Positions 1 through 6,036 of a stretch of DNA of 8,149 nt are shown here, in pieces; position 1 is the stretch's first letter; every line of letters starts with the position of its first letter. The translations under genes were made by a program, and so were the position numbers. The stretch is taken from positions 1 through 8,149 of the forward strand of contig CAJLLB010000090.1 of NCBI GenBank assembly GCA_905207425.1, given 5' to 3'. The stretch comes from an uncultured Collinsella sp. (GTDB lineage: Bacteria; Actinomycetota; Coriobacteriia; Coriobacteriales; Coriobacteriaceae). Below the pieces are notes generated by a model that was not told where the DNA came from, made no database searches, and was given only the letters and a program-made list of their open reading frames with translations.

Positions 1-1070
1 CGACCGCATCTCCGTCTGCCGAGAGCCTGGCCGTAGCGCAGGATGCGTTTGCCAAGGTCCAGGACAAGAAGGATGTGCTCTACGCGCGCCTTGACGATCT
101 TGCCGATGCCCTCGGCTGCAACCGCGATGAGGCTATCGACCTGATCGACAAAGCCTCCAAGATTGACACTGACAACGACGATATTCACCCGGTCAATACG
201 ACCGACAACGGCGCGGGCGCAATCGCGCAGGCCGAGAAATATGCCGTTTACCAGCTGCAATACGACCGCGGTGATGGTAATGGTCAGGAGACGATTTCCG
301 TCTACGGCATCTCGCCCGATTCGCGCTATTGGAAAGACCTCAACGTCGGCGATGGGCGCGTCGTCTTTGGCGGCGGTCTGCTCGACAAGTTTGGCTGGAG
401 CGAGGGTCAGAAGGTCACGCTCGGCGACAAGTACGAGGGTGAGCATTATTCCCTTGAGTACGCGGGCAAGGATTGTGCCTGGGGCTCCAAGTCGGACATG
501 AATATCTATATGAGTATCGAAGACTTTAACGAGCTGTTCGACAACGACGCCGCCTACTTTAACGGCTATGTGAGCGACGAGAAGCTCGACCTCGATGCGC
601 GTTACTTTGCCGGCGACACCACACCCGACGACATGCGCGCCGTGGGCGATCAGTTCATCGGCATGATGAGCAAAATGATCGGCATGATGGTCGGGCTTGC
701 GGTGTTTATCTTCCTGCTGTTTATGTACCTGCTGACCAAGGCTGTGATCGACCATAGCGCCCGTTCGATCAGCTACATGAAAGTCTTTGGCTATCGCGAT
801 AGCGAGATCTCGCATCTGTACATCCGCTCGATCACACTGTGCGTGGTGGTGTCGCTCGTGCTAAGCCTGCCGGTCATTATTGGCTCGCTCACGGCCATCT
901 TCCGCTCGATGCTCCTCGCCTACAACGGCAATATCGAGATCTACGTGCCCGCTTGGTCCATGGCGGCGTGCGTGGGCATTGGCTTTGCGACCTACCTGGT
1001 CGTGGCGCTGCTACACACGCGTTCTATCAAGCGCGTCAGTCTGGCCGAAGCCCTCAAAGTCCAAGAGTAG
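1..1070 (+). CDS. FtsX-family ABC transporter permease, C-terminal part (5' truncated)
   Basis: The reading frame is open from the first complete codon (position 3) to TAG at 1068-1070, so the gene starts upstream of the window. The internal GTG at 75 is not a credible start, because coding sequence continues before it without a ribosome binding site. What is visible is a soluble extracytoplasmic region (about nt 3-660, including a MacB/FtsX-type stretch with VYGISPDSRYW) followed by three hydrophobic helices near nt 676-750, 828-903 and 951-1019. This is the usual arrangement of a C-terminal FtsX domain, and the ending with SLAEALK is typical. Such permeases pair with a LolD/MacB-like ATPase and use mechanotransmission to move lipids, peptides or lipoproteins, or to signal; the substrate cannot be read here. 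The partner ATPase is probably upstream. Family assignment is confident; function is not. Confidence 0.85.
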   Translation, partial: TASPSAESLAVAQDAFAKVQDKKDVLYARLDDLADALGCNRDEAIDLIDKASKIDTDNDDIHPVNTTDNGAGAIAQAEKYAVYQLQYDRGDGNGQETISVYGISPDSRYWKDLNVGDGRVVFGGGLLDKFGWSEGQKVTLGDKYEGEHYSLEYAGKDCAWGSKSDMNIYMSIEDFNELFDNDAAYFNGYVSDEKLDLDARYFAGDTTPDDMRAVGDQFIGMMSKMIGMMVGLAVFIFLLFMYLLTKAVIDHSARSISYMKVFGYRDSEISHLYIRSITLCVVVSLVLSLPVIIGSLTAIFRSMLLAYNGNIEIYVPAWSMAACVGIGFATYLVVALLHTRSIKRVSLAEALKVQE

Positions 1071-1152
1071 TCATCGGGGACGTTTCTAAAAGACTAGTCG
1101 CTGGGGACATTCTTTCGCCGCCCGGCAGGAAAGGGACGTCCCCAACGACTAG
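1065..1152. repeat. REP-like cluster: three copies of a ctagtcNyYggggac unit
   Basis: Three related units lie in 88 bp. Unit 1 (about 1068-1087, tagtcatcggggacgtttct) and unit 2 (1094-1115, starting ctagtcgctggggacatt) are direct copies. Unit 3 (1129-1152) is inverted: its reverse complement begins ctagtcgttggggacgt. Units 2 and 3 form a hairpin with a 15-bp outer stem (one mismatch) and a GC-rich loop at about 1116-1129. The TAG stop of the permease is the first triplet of unit 1. Short hairpin units of this type are typical of REP/REPIN families mobilised by Y1 (RAYT) transposases. No transposase is in this window. The hairpin may also act as an end-of-transcript structure for the permease mRNA. 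Confidence 0.7.
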
Positions 1153-1161
1153 GTTTCGCGC

Positions 1162-1192
1162 TTGACTTTGACCCTACTTCAGCGGGTACCAT
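1162..1192 (+). promoter_or_regulatory. Putative sigma-70-type promoter of the DUF362 gene
   Basis: TTGACT (1162-1167) is followed after 19 bp by TACCAT (1187-1192). It lies just beyond the REP cluster and about 44 bp before the ATG at 1236. The -35 box is good, but the -10 box is weak and the spacer is long. This is an inference from motif and position only. Confidence 0.4.
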
Positions 1193-1235
1193 CCTCTTAT
1201 GTCTGTAACGCCATATAGACCGAGGGGATAGATCT

Positions 1236-2441
1236 ATGACCGCAACTGCACCCGCAGCACCCGCTAAGGTGTACTTCACCAACCTGCGCACGCATGCTCG
1301 CGAGAGCCAGCTCGACAAGCTCAAGCGCCTCATCCGTCACGCCGGAATTGAGCAGATCGACTTTGAGAACAAGTTCGTCGCCATCAAGATTCACTTTGGC
1401 GAGTTGGGCAACCTGAGCTTTTTGCGCCCCAACTACGCTCGCGCCGTCGCGGATGTCGTGAAGGAGCTGGGCGGCAAGCCCTTCCTCACCGACTGCAACA
1501 CGCTCTATGTGGGTAGCCGCAAAAACGCGCTCGAGCACATCGACACCGCCTACCAGAACGGTTTTACTCCGTATGCCACGGGTTGCCAGATCATCATCGC
1601 CGACGGTCTCAAGGGCACCGACGAGGCGCTCGTCCCGGTCGAGGGCGGCGAGTACGTGCGCGAGGCCAAGATCGGTCAGGCACTCATGGATGCCGATATC
1701 GTGATTAGCCTCACCCACTTTAAGGGCCATGAGCAGGCCGGCTTTGGCGGCGCCATGAAGAATCTGGGCATGGGTGGCGGCAGCCGTGCCGGCAAGATGG
1801 AGCAGCATGCCGCCGGCAAGCCGAACGTCGCGACCGAGCACTGCGTTGGCTGCCGTGCCTGCGAAAAGATCTGTGCGCACAACGCCATCTCGTTTGACGA
1901 TACCCGCGAGCGCGAGCTTGCCAACGGCAACACCCGCACGGTGCACGTGGCCGCCATCGACCACGATCGCTGCGTGGGTTGCGGACGCTGCATTGCGGCA
2001 TGCAACCAGGACTGCATCAAGCCCGGCTATGACGCTGCGGCCGACGTGCTCAACTGCAAGATCGCCGAGTACACCAAGGCCGTCGTCGACGGCCGCCCGA
2101 GCTTCCACATCTCGCTTGCCATGGATATCAGCCCCAACTGTGATTGCCATCCCGAAAACGACACGCCTATCGTCAACGATATCGGCATGTTCGCGAGCTT
2201 CGACCCGGTCGCCATCGACCAGGCCTGTGCCGATGCCGTCATGGCGTCCGAGCCGCTGCCCAACACCGAGCTCACCGATAGCGCGGCTAAGATGGAGCAC
2301 AATCACGAGCATCTGGAGGGCGAGCAGGCCAAGGACCCCTTCTGCATCACGCATCCCGACACCGACTGGCGCGCCTGTATCGCACACGCCGAGAAGATCG
2401 GCCTGGGCACGAGCAAGTACGAGCTCATCGAGGTCAAGTAG
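1236..2441 (+). CDS. DUF362 domain protein with two 4Fe-4S clusters
   Basis: The 401-residue protein starts at ATG 1236, with a GAGGGG ribosome binding site at 1222-1227, 8 nt away. It is a DUF362 protein: the conserved core has IKIHFGE (about 50-56), HFKGHEQAGFGGAMKNLGMG (about 161-180) and the late FDPVAIDQAC segment (about 322-331). Inserted in the middle are two complete ferredoxin-type cysteine sets, C203/C206/C209/C213 and C246/C249/C252/C256, each CxxCxxCxxxC, which should bind two 4Fe-4S clusters. Neither set has the usual Pro after its last Cys. Extra cysteines occur at 302 and 304 (NCDCHPEND), and a His-rich stretch (HNHEH) at about 355-359. There is no signal peptide or membrane helix, so it is cytoplasmic. 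The family is common in anaerobes and probably does electron transfer or redox chemistry, but its substrate is not established. It looks monocistronic: REP cluster upstream, terminator downstream. Confidence 0.93.
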   Translation: MTATAPAAPAKVYFTNLRTHARESQLDKLKRLIRHAGIEQIDFENKFVAIKIHFGELGNLSFLRPNYARAVADVVKELGGKPFLTDCNTLYVGSRKNALEHIDTAYQNGFTPYATGCQIIIADGLKGTDEALVPVEGGEYVREAKIGQALMDADIVISLTHFKGHEQAGFGGAMKNLGMGGGSRAGKMEQHAAGKPNVATEHCVGCRACEKICAHNAISFDDTRERELANGNTRTVHVAAIDHDRCVGCGRCIAACNQDCIKPGYDAAADVLNCKIAEYTKAVVDGRPSFHISLAMDISPNCDCHPENDTPIVNDIGMFASFDPVAIDQACADAVMASEPLPNTELTDSAAKMEHNHEHLEGEQAKDPFCITHPDTDWRACIAHAEKIGLGTSKYELIEVK

Positions 2442-2488
2442 CGCCTAGTTATTGGACAAATGAAGCGCTTTTCTGGCGCAAGTAGAGC

Positions 2489-2527
2489 AAAAGCCGCCCG
2501 TGGGCACAGCGCTCACGGGCGGCTTTT
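2489..2527. terminator. Strong bidirectional Rho-independent terminator
   Basis: A perfect 14-bp stem (aaaagccgcccgtg at 2489-2502 with cacgggcggctttt at 2514-2527) encloses an 11-nt loop. The A-run on the left and T-run on the right give a U-tract in either direction. It sits 47 bp after the DUF362 stop and between convergent genes, so it can end the DUF362 transcript and also block read-through from the minus-strand hydrolase gene. Confidence 0.9.
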
Positions 2528-2655
2528 CGGAAGTATGCGGCAAATTTCGAGACCGCCGAGCACACGACGTTTTTTGGCAACAAAACCCCTGATAAATTGT
2601 TGGTAAAACTGCGGTCTGGTCGGCAGTTCCAGATTTTGCCGCATACTTTCGAAAA
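2524..2655. repeat. 132-bp MITE-like imperfect inverted repeat
   Basis: Outer arms of 21 bp at 2524-2544 and 2635-2655 are complementary at 20 of 21 positions (core gaagtatgcggcaaa against tttgccgcatacttt). Pairing continues inwards without a gap: 2545-2574 against 2605-2634 matches at about 18 of 30 positions, including gccga and the T/A run. A third block, ggcaacaa (2576-2583), pairs approximately with ttgttggt (2597-2604). Almost the whole 132 bp can therefore fold into one long hairpin with a centre near 2584-2596. No protein-coding content or clear target duplication is visible. The left arm begins in the T-run of the adjacent terminator. A non-autonomous mobile or intergenic repeat is the likeliest reading; a structured RNA is the alternative. 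Confidence 0.65.
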
Positions 2656-2692
2656 TAGGGGGTCAGATAAAGCCCCAGACGTTGCTTTTTGC

Positions 2693-3658
2693 CTAAAAAT
2701 ACTCGTCGAGGAAGTTGTTGACTGTGTTCCAGTAGAGCTCGGGGTCAACTTGCGCGCTCTTGGCGTGGGTGGCGCCATGGATGGTGAGCTTTTGCTTGAC
2801 TTTGCTGGCGCACGCGTCGTAGTTTTGGTCGAGCATGTCGTACGGCACAAAGGTGTCCTGGTCGCCGTGGATAAACAGCATGGGAACCGTCGCGTGTTTG
2901 AGTTGCTCCACACTGCTCGCCTTATGAAAGTCGTAGCCCGCGCGCACGTTGCACACCAAGTCTGCTACATCGAGCAAGGGAAAGCTGGGCAGGCCGAACA
3001 CGTCCTTGAGCTGCAGAGAAAACTCGTCCCAAACACTCGTATAACCGCAGTCCTCGATAATGCATTTCACGTTTGCGGGCAGAGATTCCCCCGCGACGTT
3101 CATGGCGGTTGCCGCACCCATCGACTCGCCAAAGACCAGGATGCGCGCCTCGGGGTCAGCTGCGACGATCCGCCCAATCCATGCAACGACATCGAGGCGC
3201 TCGGGCCAGCCCATGCCGATATAGTCGCCGCCGGAGCGCTCGTGGGCGCGGGCGGCAGGCGCGAGCACGTTCATGCCGCGGTCGTGGAAGCGCTTGGCGT
3301 ATCGGGCCATGCCGATGGGCTCGTTGGTATATCCATGCAGGCAGACGGCGTAATCGTGGGTGTTCTCCGAGGCGGCAAAATACCAAGCGGCAAGTTCGGT
3401 TCCGTCATCTGCGGTGAGGCTGCTGCTCTCGCGATTCTCTTTAAACCACGCCCGCGCCTCGGTTTCCTCGGCATCCGGCTGCTCGCCTTCTTTGTCGTTC
3501 TTGCTATCCTGCATCATCTTCATGGTGTAGGGCGCTTGGGGATTCAGGGCAAAGTCAAACAAAAAGTTGCCGGCAAACCCCAGCAGCGCGACAACGAGCA
3601 CCAGCGCAACGACGCCGGCTATCTTGAGCTTTCGATGGGAACGTGCGTTTTGAGACAT
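2693..3658 (-). CDS. Membrane-anchored alpha/beta hydrolase (S33/YqkD-like)
   Basis: The 321-residue protein starts at the ATG complementary to 3656-3658; an AGGAAAG ribosome binding site lies 6 nt upstream (3664-3670 on the plus strand). Residues 11-33 form an uncleaved-looking N-terminal membrane anchor after a basic start (RSHRKLK), so the catalytic domain should face outside. The catalytic set is complete: oxyanion-region HGYTNEP (108-114), nucleophile Ser179 in GESMG (177-181), Asp268 in HGDQDTFVP (264-272) and His298 in HGATHAKS (294-301). The SGGDYIGMGWPERLDV segment (142-157) is typical of the YqkD-type subgroup of extracellular or membrane hydrolases, annotated variously as S33 peptidase or esterase. 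The substrate is unknown; an ester or peptide of envelope origin is a guess. It is convergent with the DUF362 gene and divergent from the hemolysin-III gene, so it is probably transcribed alone. Confidence 0.93.
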   Translation of the reverse strand: MSQNARSHRKLKIAGVVALVLVVALLGFAGNFLFDFALNPQAPYTMKMMQDSKNDKEGEQPDAEETEARAWFKENRESSSLTADDGTELAAWYFAASENTHDYAVCLHGYTNEPIGMARYAKRFHDRGMNVLAPAARAHERSGGDYIGMGWPERLDVVAWIGRIVAADPEARILVFGESMGAATAMNVAGESLPANVKCIIEDCGYTSVWDEFSLQLKDVFGLPSFPLLDVADLVCNVRAGYDFHKASSVEQLKHATVPMLFIHGDQDTFVPYDMLDQNYDACASKVKQKLTIHGATHAKSAQVDPELYWNTVNNFLDEYF

Positions 3659-3676
3659 AAGAAGCTTTCCTATAAG

Positions 3677-3737
3677 ATGTTAATACATCAACATTTAATG
3701 CAAGCGCATTATGGACGTTCGCCGTTGATGCGTCAAC
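3677..3737. promoter_or_regulatory. Three 14-bp dyads over the hydrolase promoter (candidate operators)
   Basis: Three inverted repeats, each with 5-bp arms and a 4-bp centre, occur at 3679-3692 (GTTAATACATCAAC; outer bases extend it to ATGTT..AACAT), 3697-3710 (AATGC-AAGC-GCATT) and 3724-3737 (GTTGATGCGTCAAC). Read on the minus strand, the first and third are GTTGATGTATTAAC and GTTGACGCATCAAC, identical at 11 of 14 positions, with only T/C changes. The third overlaps the -35 box, the second overlaps the -10 box and the first lies just downstream of the predicted start. This placement suits a repressor. The regulator is not encoded in the window. Confidence 0.45.
3708..3736 (-). promoter_or_regulatory. 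Sigma-70-type promoter of the hydrolase gene
   Basis: On the minus strand TTGACG (complement of 3731-3736) is followed, after exactly 17 bp, by CATAAT (complement of 3708-3713). Both hexamers are close to consensus and the spacing is optimal. The predicted start lies near 3701, giving a leader of about 40 nt before the ATG at 3658. Confidence 0.65.
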
Positions 3738-3800
3738 AGGCAAAGAATGGGTAAACAAAGGGTCACGTATGGTGCAAATTTCGCACGTACCTAGACGCTT

Positions 3801-3809
3801 TGATATAGT
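3801..3809 (+). promoter_or_regulatory. Extended -10 promoter of the hemolysin-III gene
   Basis: TGATATAGT at 3801-3809 fits the extended -10 pattern TGnTATAAT with one deviation. No convincing -35 box stands 16-18 bp upstream, which extended -10 promoters can tolerate. It lies 35 bp before the ATG at 3845 and upstream of a GGAGG ribosome binding site at 3829-3833. Confidence 0.4.
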
Positions 3810-3844
3810 GTTGAGAACTCTTTACGTTGGAGGATGTAACCGGC

Positions 3845-4528
3845 ATGTCCGATTCGAGCGACAGTTCTAAGCCGCGACCCAAGACCGCGGCCGTTCCACA
3901 CTACACGGTGGGCGAGGAGATCATGAACTCCGTCACCCACGGTGTCGGCTGCCTGCTGGGCATCGCGGGCCTGGTGCTCCTGATCGTATTCGCTGCCCTG
4001 CGCGGCGGAGGCCCAGCCCATATGGCCGCGGCAATTGTCTATGGCGTCAGCATTATCCTCGAATACCTAGCCTCCACGCTCTACCACGCGATTCAGCCCG
4101 CGCGCGCCAAGCGCGTGTTTCGCATCATCGACCATAGCTGCATCTACCTGCTCATAGCCGGCAGCTATACCCCGTTTTGCCTTATCACGCTCGCAAACGA
4201 CGGCGGCCCCGCGCTGTTCTTTGCCGTATGGGCCATCGCCATCATCGGCATCGCCCTCGAGTGCTTTATGCGCGAGCGTCAACCGCATTGGGTAAGCGGC
4301 CTGGTCTACCTGCTGATGGGCTGGCTCGTTGTCTTTAAGCTGCCCGAACTTGTGTCGCTGCTCAACCCCGTGGCACTTGCCCTGCTCGCCGTCGGCGGCG
4401 TGTGCTACACCGCGGGCGTGCCGTTCTATATCGCCAAAAACGTGCGCTATCTGCACAGCGTGTTTCACCTGTGGGTGCTCGCCGGCAGCATCTTCCAGTT
4501 CATGGCGGTGATCCTCTTCGTAATCTAG
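3845..4528 (+). CDS. Hemolysin III / PAQR-family seven-helix membrane protein
   Basis: The chosen start, ATG 3845, gives 227 residues. GGAGG at 3829-3833 is the ribosome binding site, 11 nt upstream. A TTG at 3827 in the same frame overlaps this site and is therefore unlikely to be the start. The protein shows the full HlyIII/PAQR pattern: EEIMNSVTHGVG (24-35), STLYH (77-81), DHSCIYLLIAGSYTPF (96-111) and HSVFH (204-208), with seven hydrophobic segments in about 34-227. Ser77, His81, Asp96/His97 and His204/His208 correspond to the conserved residues around the zinc site in this superfamily. Bacterial members have been linked to membrane lipid homeostasis; the haemolysin name comes from a Bacillus cereus protein and need not reflect real cytolytic activity here. 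The gene is transcribed divergently from the hydrolase. Confidence 0.94.
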   Translation: MSDSSDSSKPRPKTAAVPHYTVGEEIMNSVTHGVGCLLGIAGLVLLIVFAALRGGGPAHMAAAIVYGVSIILEYLASTLYHAIQPARAKRVFRIIDHSCIYLLIAGSYTPFCLITLANDGGPALFFAVWAIAIIGIALECFMRERQPHWVSGLVYLLMGWLVVFKLPELVSLLNPVALALLAVGGVCYTAGVPFYIAKNVRYLHSVFHLWVLAGSIFQFMAVILFVI

Positions 4529-4573
4529 CGACCATGTCCGCGCGCCCGCGTCCTCGTTTGGGCGCCGGTGCAA

Positions 4574-4603
4574 TTGCCGTATCTGTCATCAACGTTTTAC
4601 CCT
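4574..4603 (+). promoter_or_regulatory. Possible promoter before the CNNM transporter gene
   Basis: TTGCCG (4574-4579) and TACCCT (4598-4603) are separated by 18 bp in the 110-bp gap between the hemolysin-III and CNNM genes. Each box deviates from consensus. The gap also has a GC stem (GCGCCC 4542-4547 with GGGCGC 4560-4565) without a T-run, so it is not a clear terminator, and read-through from the upstream gene is equally possible. Confidence 0.3.
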
Positions 4604-4618
4604 AACGTCCCGAATCTT

Positions 4619-4638
4619 GGAGGTTCGAGAAACTCCCG
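4619..4638 (+). promoter_or_regulatory. Distant ribosome binding site of the CNNM gene
   Basis: GGAGG at 4619-4623 is the only strong Shine-Dalgarno sequence before the ATG at 4639, but it is 15 nt away, well beyond the usual 5-10 nt. No in-frame ATG, GTG or TTG lies closer to it. The ATG is supported by protein content, since the first membrane helix follows directly. Confidence 0.5.
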
Positions 4639-6012
4639 ATGGACATAACCATCTCCCTTATCACCACCCTCGTTTTGACCCTCATCAACGGCTACTTCTC
4701 CATGTCCGAGATGGCGCTCACCACGGCAAAGCGCGCCGTGCTGGAGCACGAGGCCGAGGAAGGCGACAAACGCGCCGAGCGCGCCATTAAGCTGGCCGCC
4801 GATTCCGACCAGCTGCTCGCCACCATCCAGGTCGCCATCACGCTCGTGGGCTTCGCCTCGTCCGCCGTCGCCTCGACGAGCCTGTCCGACCCGCTTGCCA
4901 CATGGCTCATGAGTTTTGGCATCGCGCCGCTCTCTGCCATCGCGCGCGGTCTGGCGCCGGTCATCATCACCGTTGCGGTCGCCTTCCTCTCCATCGTAAT
5001 TGGCGAGCTCGTGCCCAAGCGCATCGGCCTGGCCAACGCCGAAGGCGTGTCCAAGCAGGTCGTGGGACCGCTCTCCGTGTTCCAAAAGATCGCCCGTCCG
5101 CTCGTGTGGCTGACCGGCGCTTGCTCCGATGGTCTGGCCCGCATCCTGCGCATCAAGAGCGCCGACGACCGCCAGAATGTCTCGGAGGAAGAGATTAAGT
5201 ACATGGTCTCGGAGCAGGACGACCTGCTCGACGAGGAAAAGCGCATGATCCACGAGATCTTCGACCTGGGCGACACCGTTGCCCGCGAGGTCATGGTGCC
5301 GCGCGTGGACACTACCATGTGCGAGGACGACGAGACGGTCGCCGACGTGCTGTCCACCATGCGCCAGACCGGCTTTAGCCGCATCCCCGTCTATCACGAG
5401 GATCCCGACAACGTCGCCGGCATCGCGCACATCAAGGATCTGATCCAGCCTTCGCTCGACGGCAAGGGCGACCAGCCCATCGCCGACTTTTTGCGCGACG
5501 CCACCTTTGTGCCCGACACCAAGGACATCCTGCCGTTGCTGTCCGAGATGCAGACCTCGCACGACCAGATCGTAGTGGTCGTGGACGAGTACGGTGGCAC
5601 GGCCGGCATCATCACCATCGAGGACATCGTCGAGGAGATCGTGGGCGAGATCGAGGACGAGTTCGACCCCGACAACAAGTACCTCACGCGCCTTTCGCGC
5701 CGCGAGTGGCTCGTCGATGGGCGTTTTTCGTGCGATGACGCGATTGAGCTTGGTTGGCCGCTCGAGGAAAGCGATGATTATGAGACCATCGCCGGCTGGA
5801 TTTTGGAGCTTTGCGACTCGGTACCCGACATCGGAGAGGTGTTTGAGGTCGCGGGGTACAAGTTTAAGGTGCAGTCGATGCGTGGCCAGCGCATCTCGCT
5901 CATTCGCGTGATCGCTCCGGCCGAAACCGATAAGAAGGATTCCGAGTCCTTGGCAGATAAGCCGGCGGCGTCGGGTGCGGGCTCTGCGGACCCGCACGAC
6001 GGCGACGAGTAG
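4639..6012 (+). CDS. CNNM/CorC-type transporter ('hemolysin family protein', DUF21-CBS-CBS-CorC_HlyC)
   Basis: The 457-residue protein has the standard architecture. A DUF21/CNNM membrane domain covers about 1-175, with hydrophobic segments near 4-26, 60-82, 96-122 and 140-162 and the motifs NGYFSMSEMAL (17-27) and GELVPKRIGL (122-131). A CBS pair covers about 217-337 (REVMVPRVD at 216-224; VVVDEYGGTAGIITIEDIVEEIVGEI split across 313-338). A CorC_HlyC domain spans about 350-425 (VDGRFSCDDA). Relatives such as CorC/MpfA and CNNM proteins export Mg2+ or Na+, with ATP-Mg sensed by the CBS pair; ion choice here is inferred from family. The last about 30 residues are an acidic, Ser/Ala-rich tail, probably disordered. 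The next gene follows after 24 bp, so they are probably co-transcribed. The 'hemolysin' name is historical. Confidence 0.95.
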   Translation: MDITISLITTLVLTLINGYFSMSEMALTTAKRAVLEHEAEEGDKRAERAIKLAADSDQLLATIQVAITLVGFASSAVASTSLSDPLATWLMSFGIAPLSAIARGLAPVIITVAVAFLSIVIGELVPKRIGLANAEGVSKQVVGPLSVFQKIARPLVWLTGACSDGLARILRIKSADDRQNVSEEEIKYMVSEQDDLLDEEKRMIHEIFDLGDTVAREVMVPRVDTTMCEDDETVADVLSTMRQTGFSRIPVYHEDPDNVAGIAHIKDLIQPSLDGKGDQPIADFLRDATFVPDTKDILPLLSEMQTSHDQIVVVVDEYGGTAGIITIEDIVEEIVGEIEDEFDPDNKYLTRLSRREWLVDGRFSCDDAIELGWPLEESDDYETIAGWILELCDSVPDIGEVFEVAGYKFKVQSMRGQRISLIRVIAPAETDKKDSESLADKPAASGAGSADPHDGDE

Positions 6013-6036
6013 GGCAAGGAAGAGTAGGGGAGAGTT

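Noticed and set aside
1197..2387. A 396-codon minus-strand frame opposite the DUF362 gene
   Set aside because: It mirrors the DUF362 coding sequence, has no convincing ribosome binding site or domain, and is explained by codon bias.
2441..2479. ctagttattggaca just after the DUF362 stop, resembling the REP unit near 1071
   Set aside because: It lacks the ggggac core and has no inverted partner; similarity is too short to call a copy.
2658..2676. Small stem gggg/cccc on the minus strand after the hydrolase stop, followed by TATTTT
   Set aside because: The stem is only four pairs with a 10-nt or longer loop, too weak for a terminator call; the palindrome and the strong terminator beyond it suffice.
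2597..3754. A 385-codon plus-strand frame opposite the hydrolase gene
   Set aside because: It starts inside the palindromic element and runs antisense to a hydrolase with a complete catalytic triad. No domain is seen.
3772..3786. Short hairpin gtgc-aaatttc-gcac upstream of the hemolysin-III promoter
   Set aside because: Four-bp arms only, with no second copy or further support.
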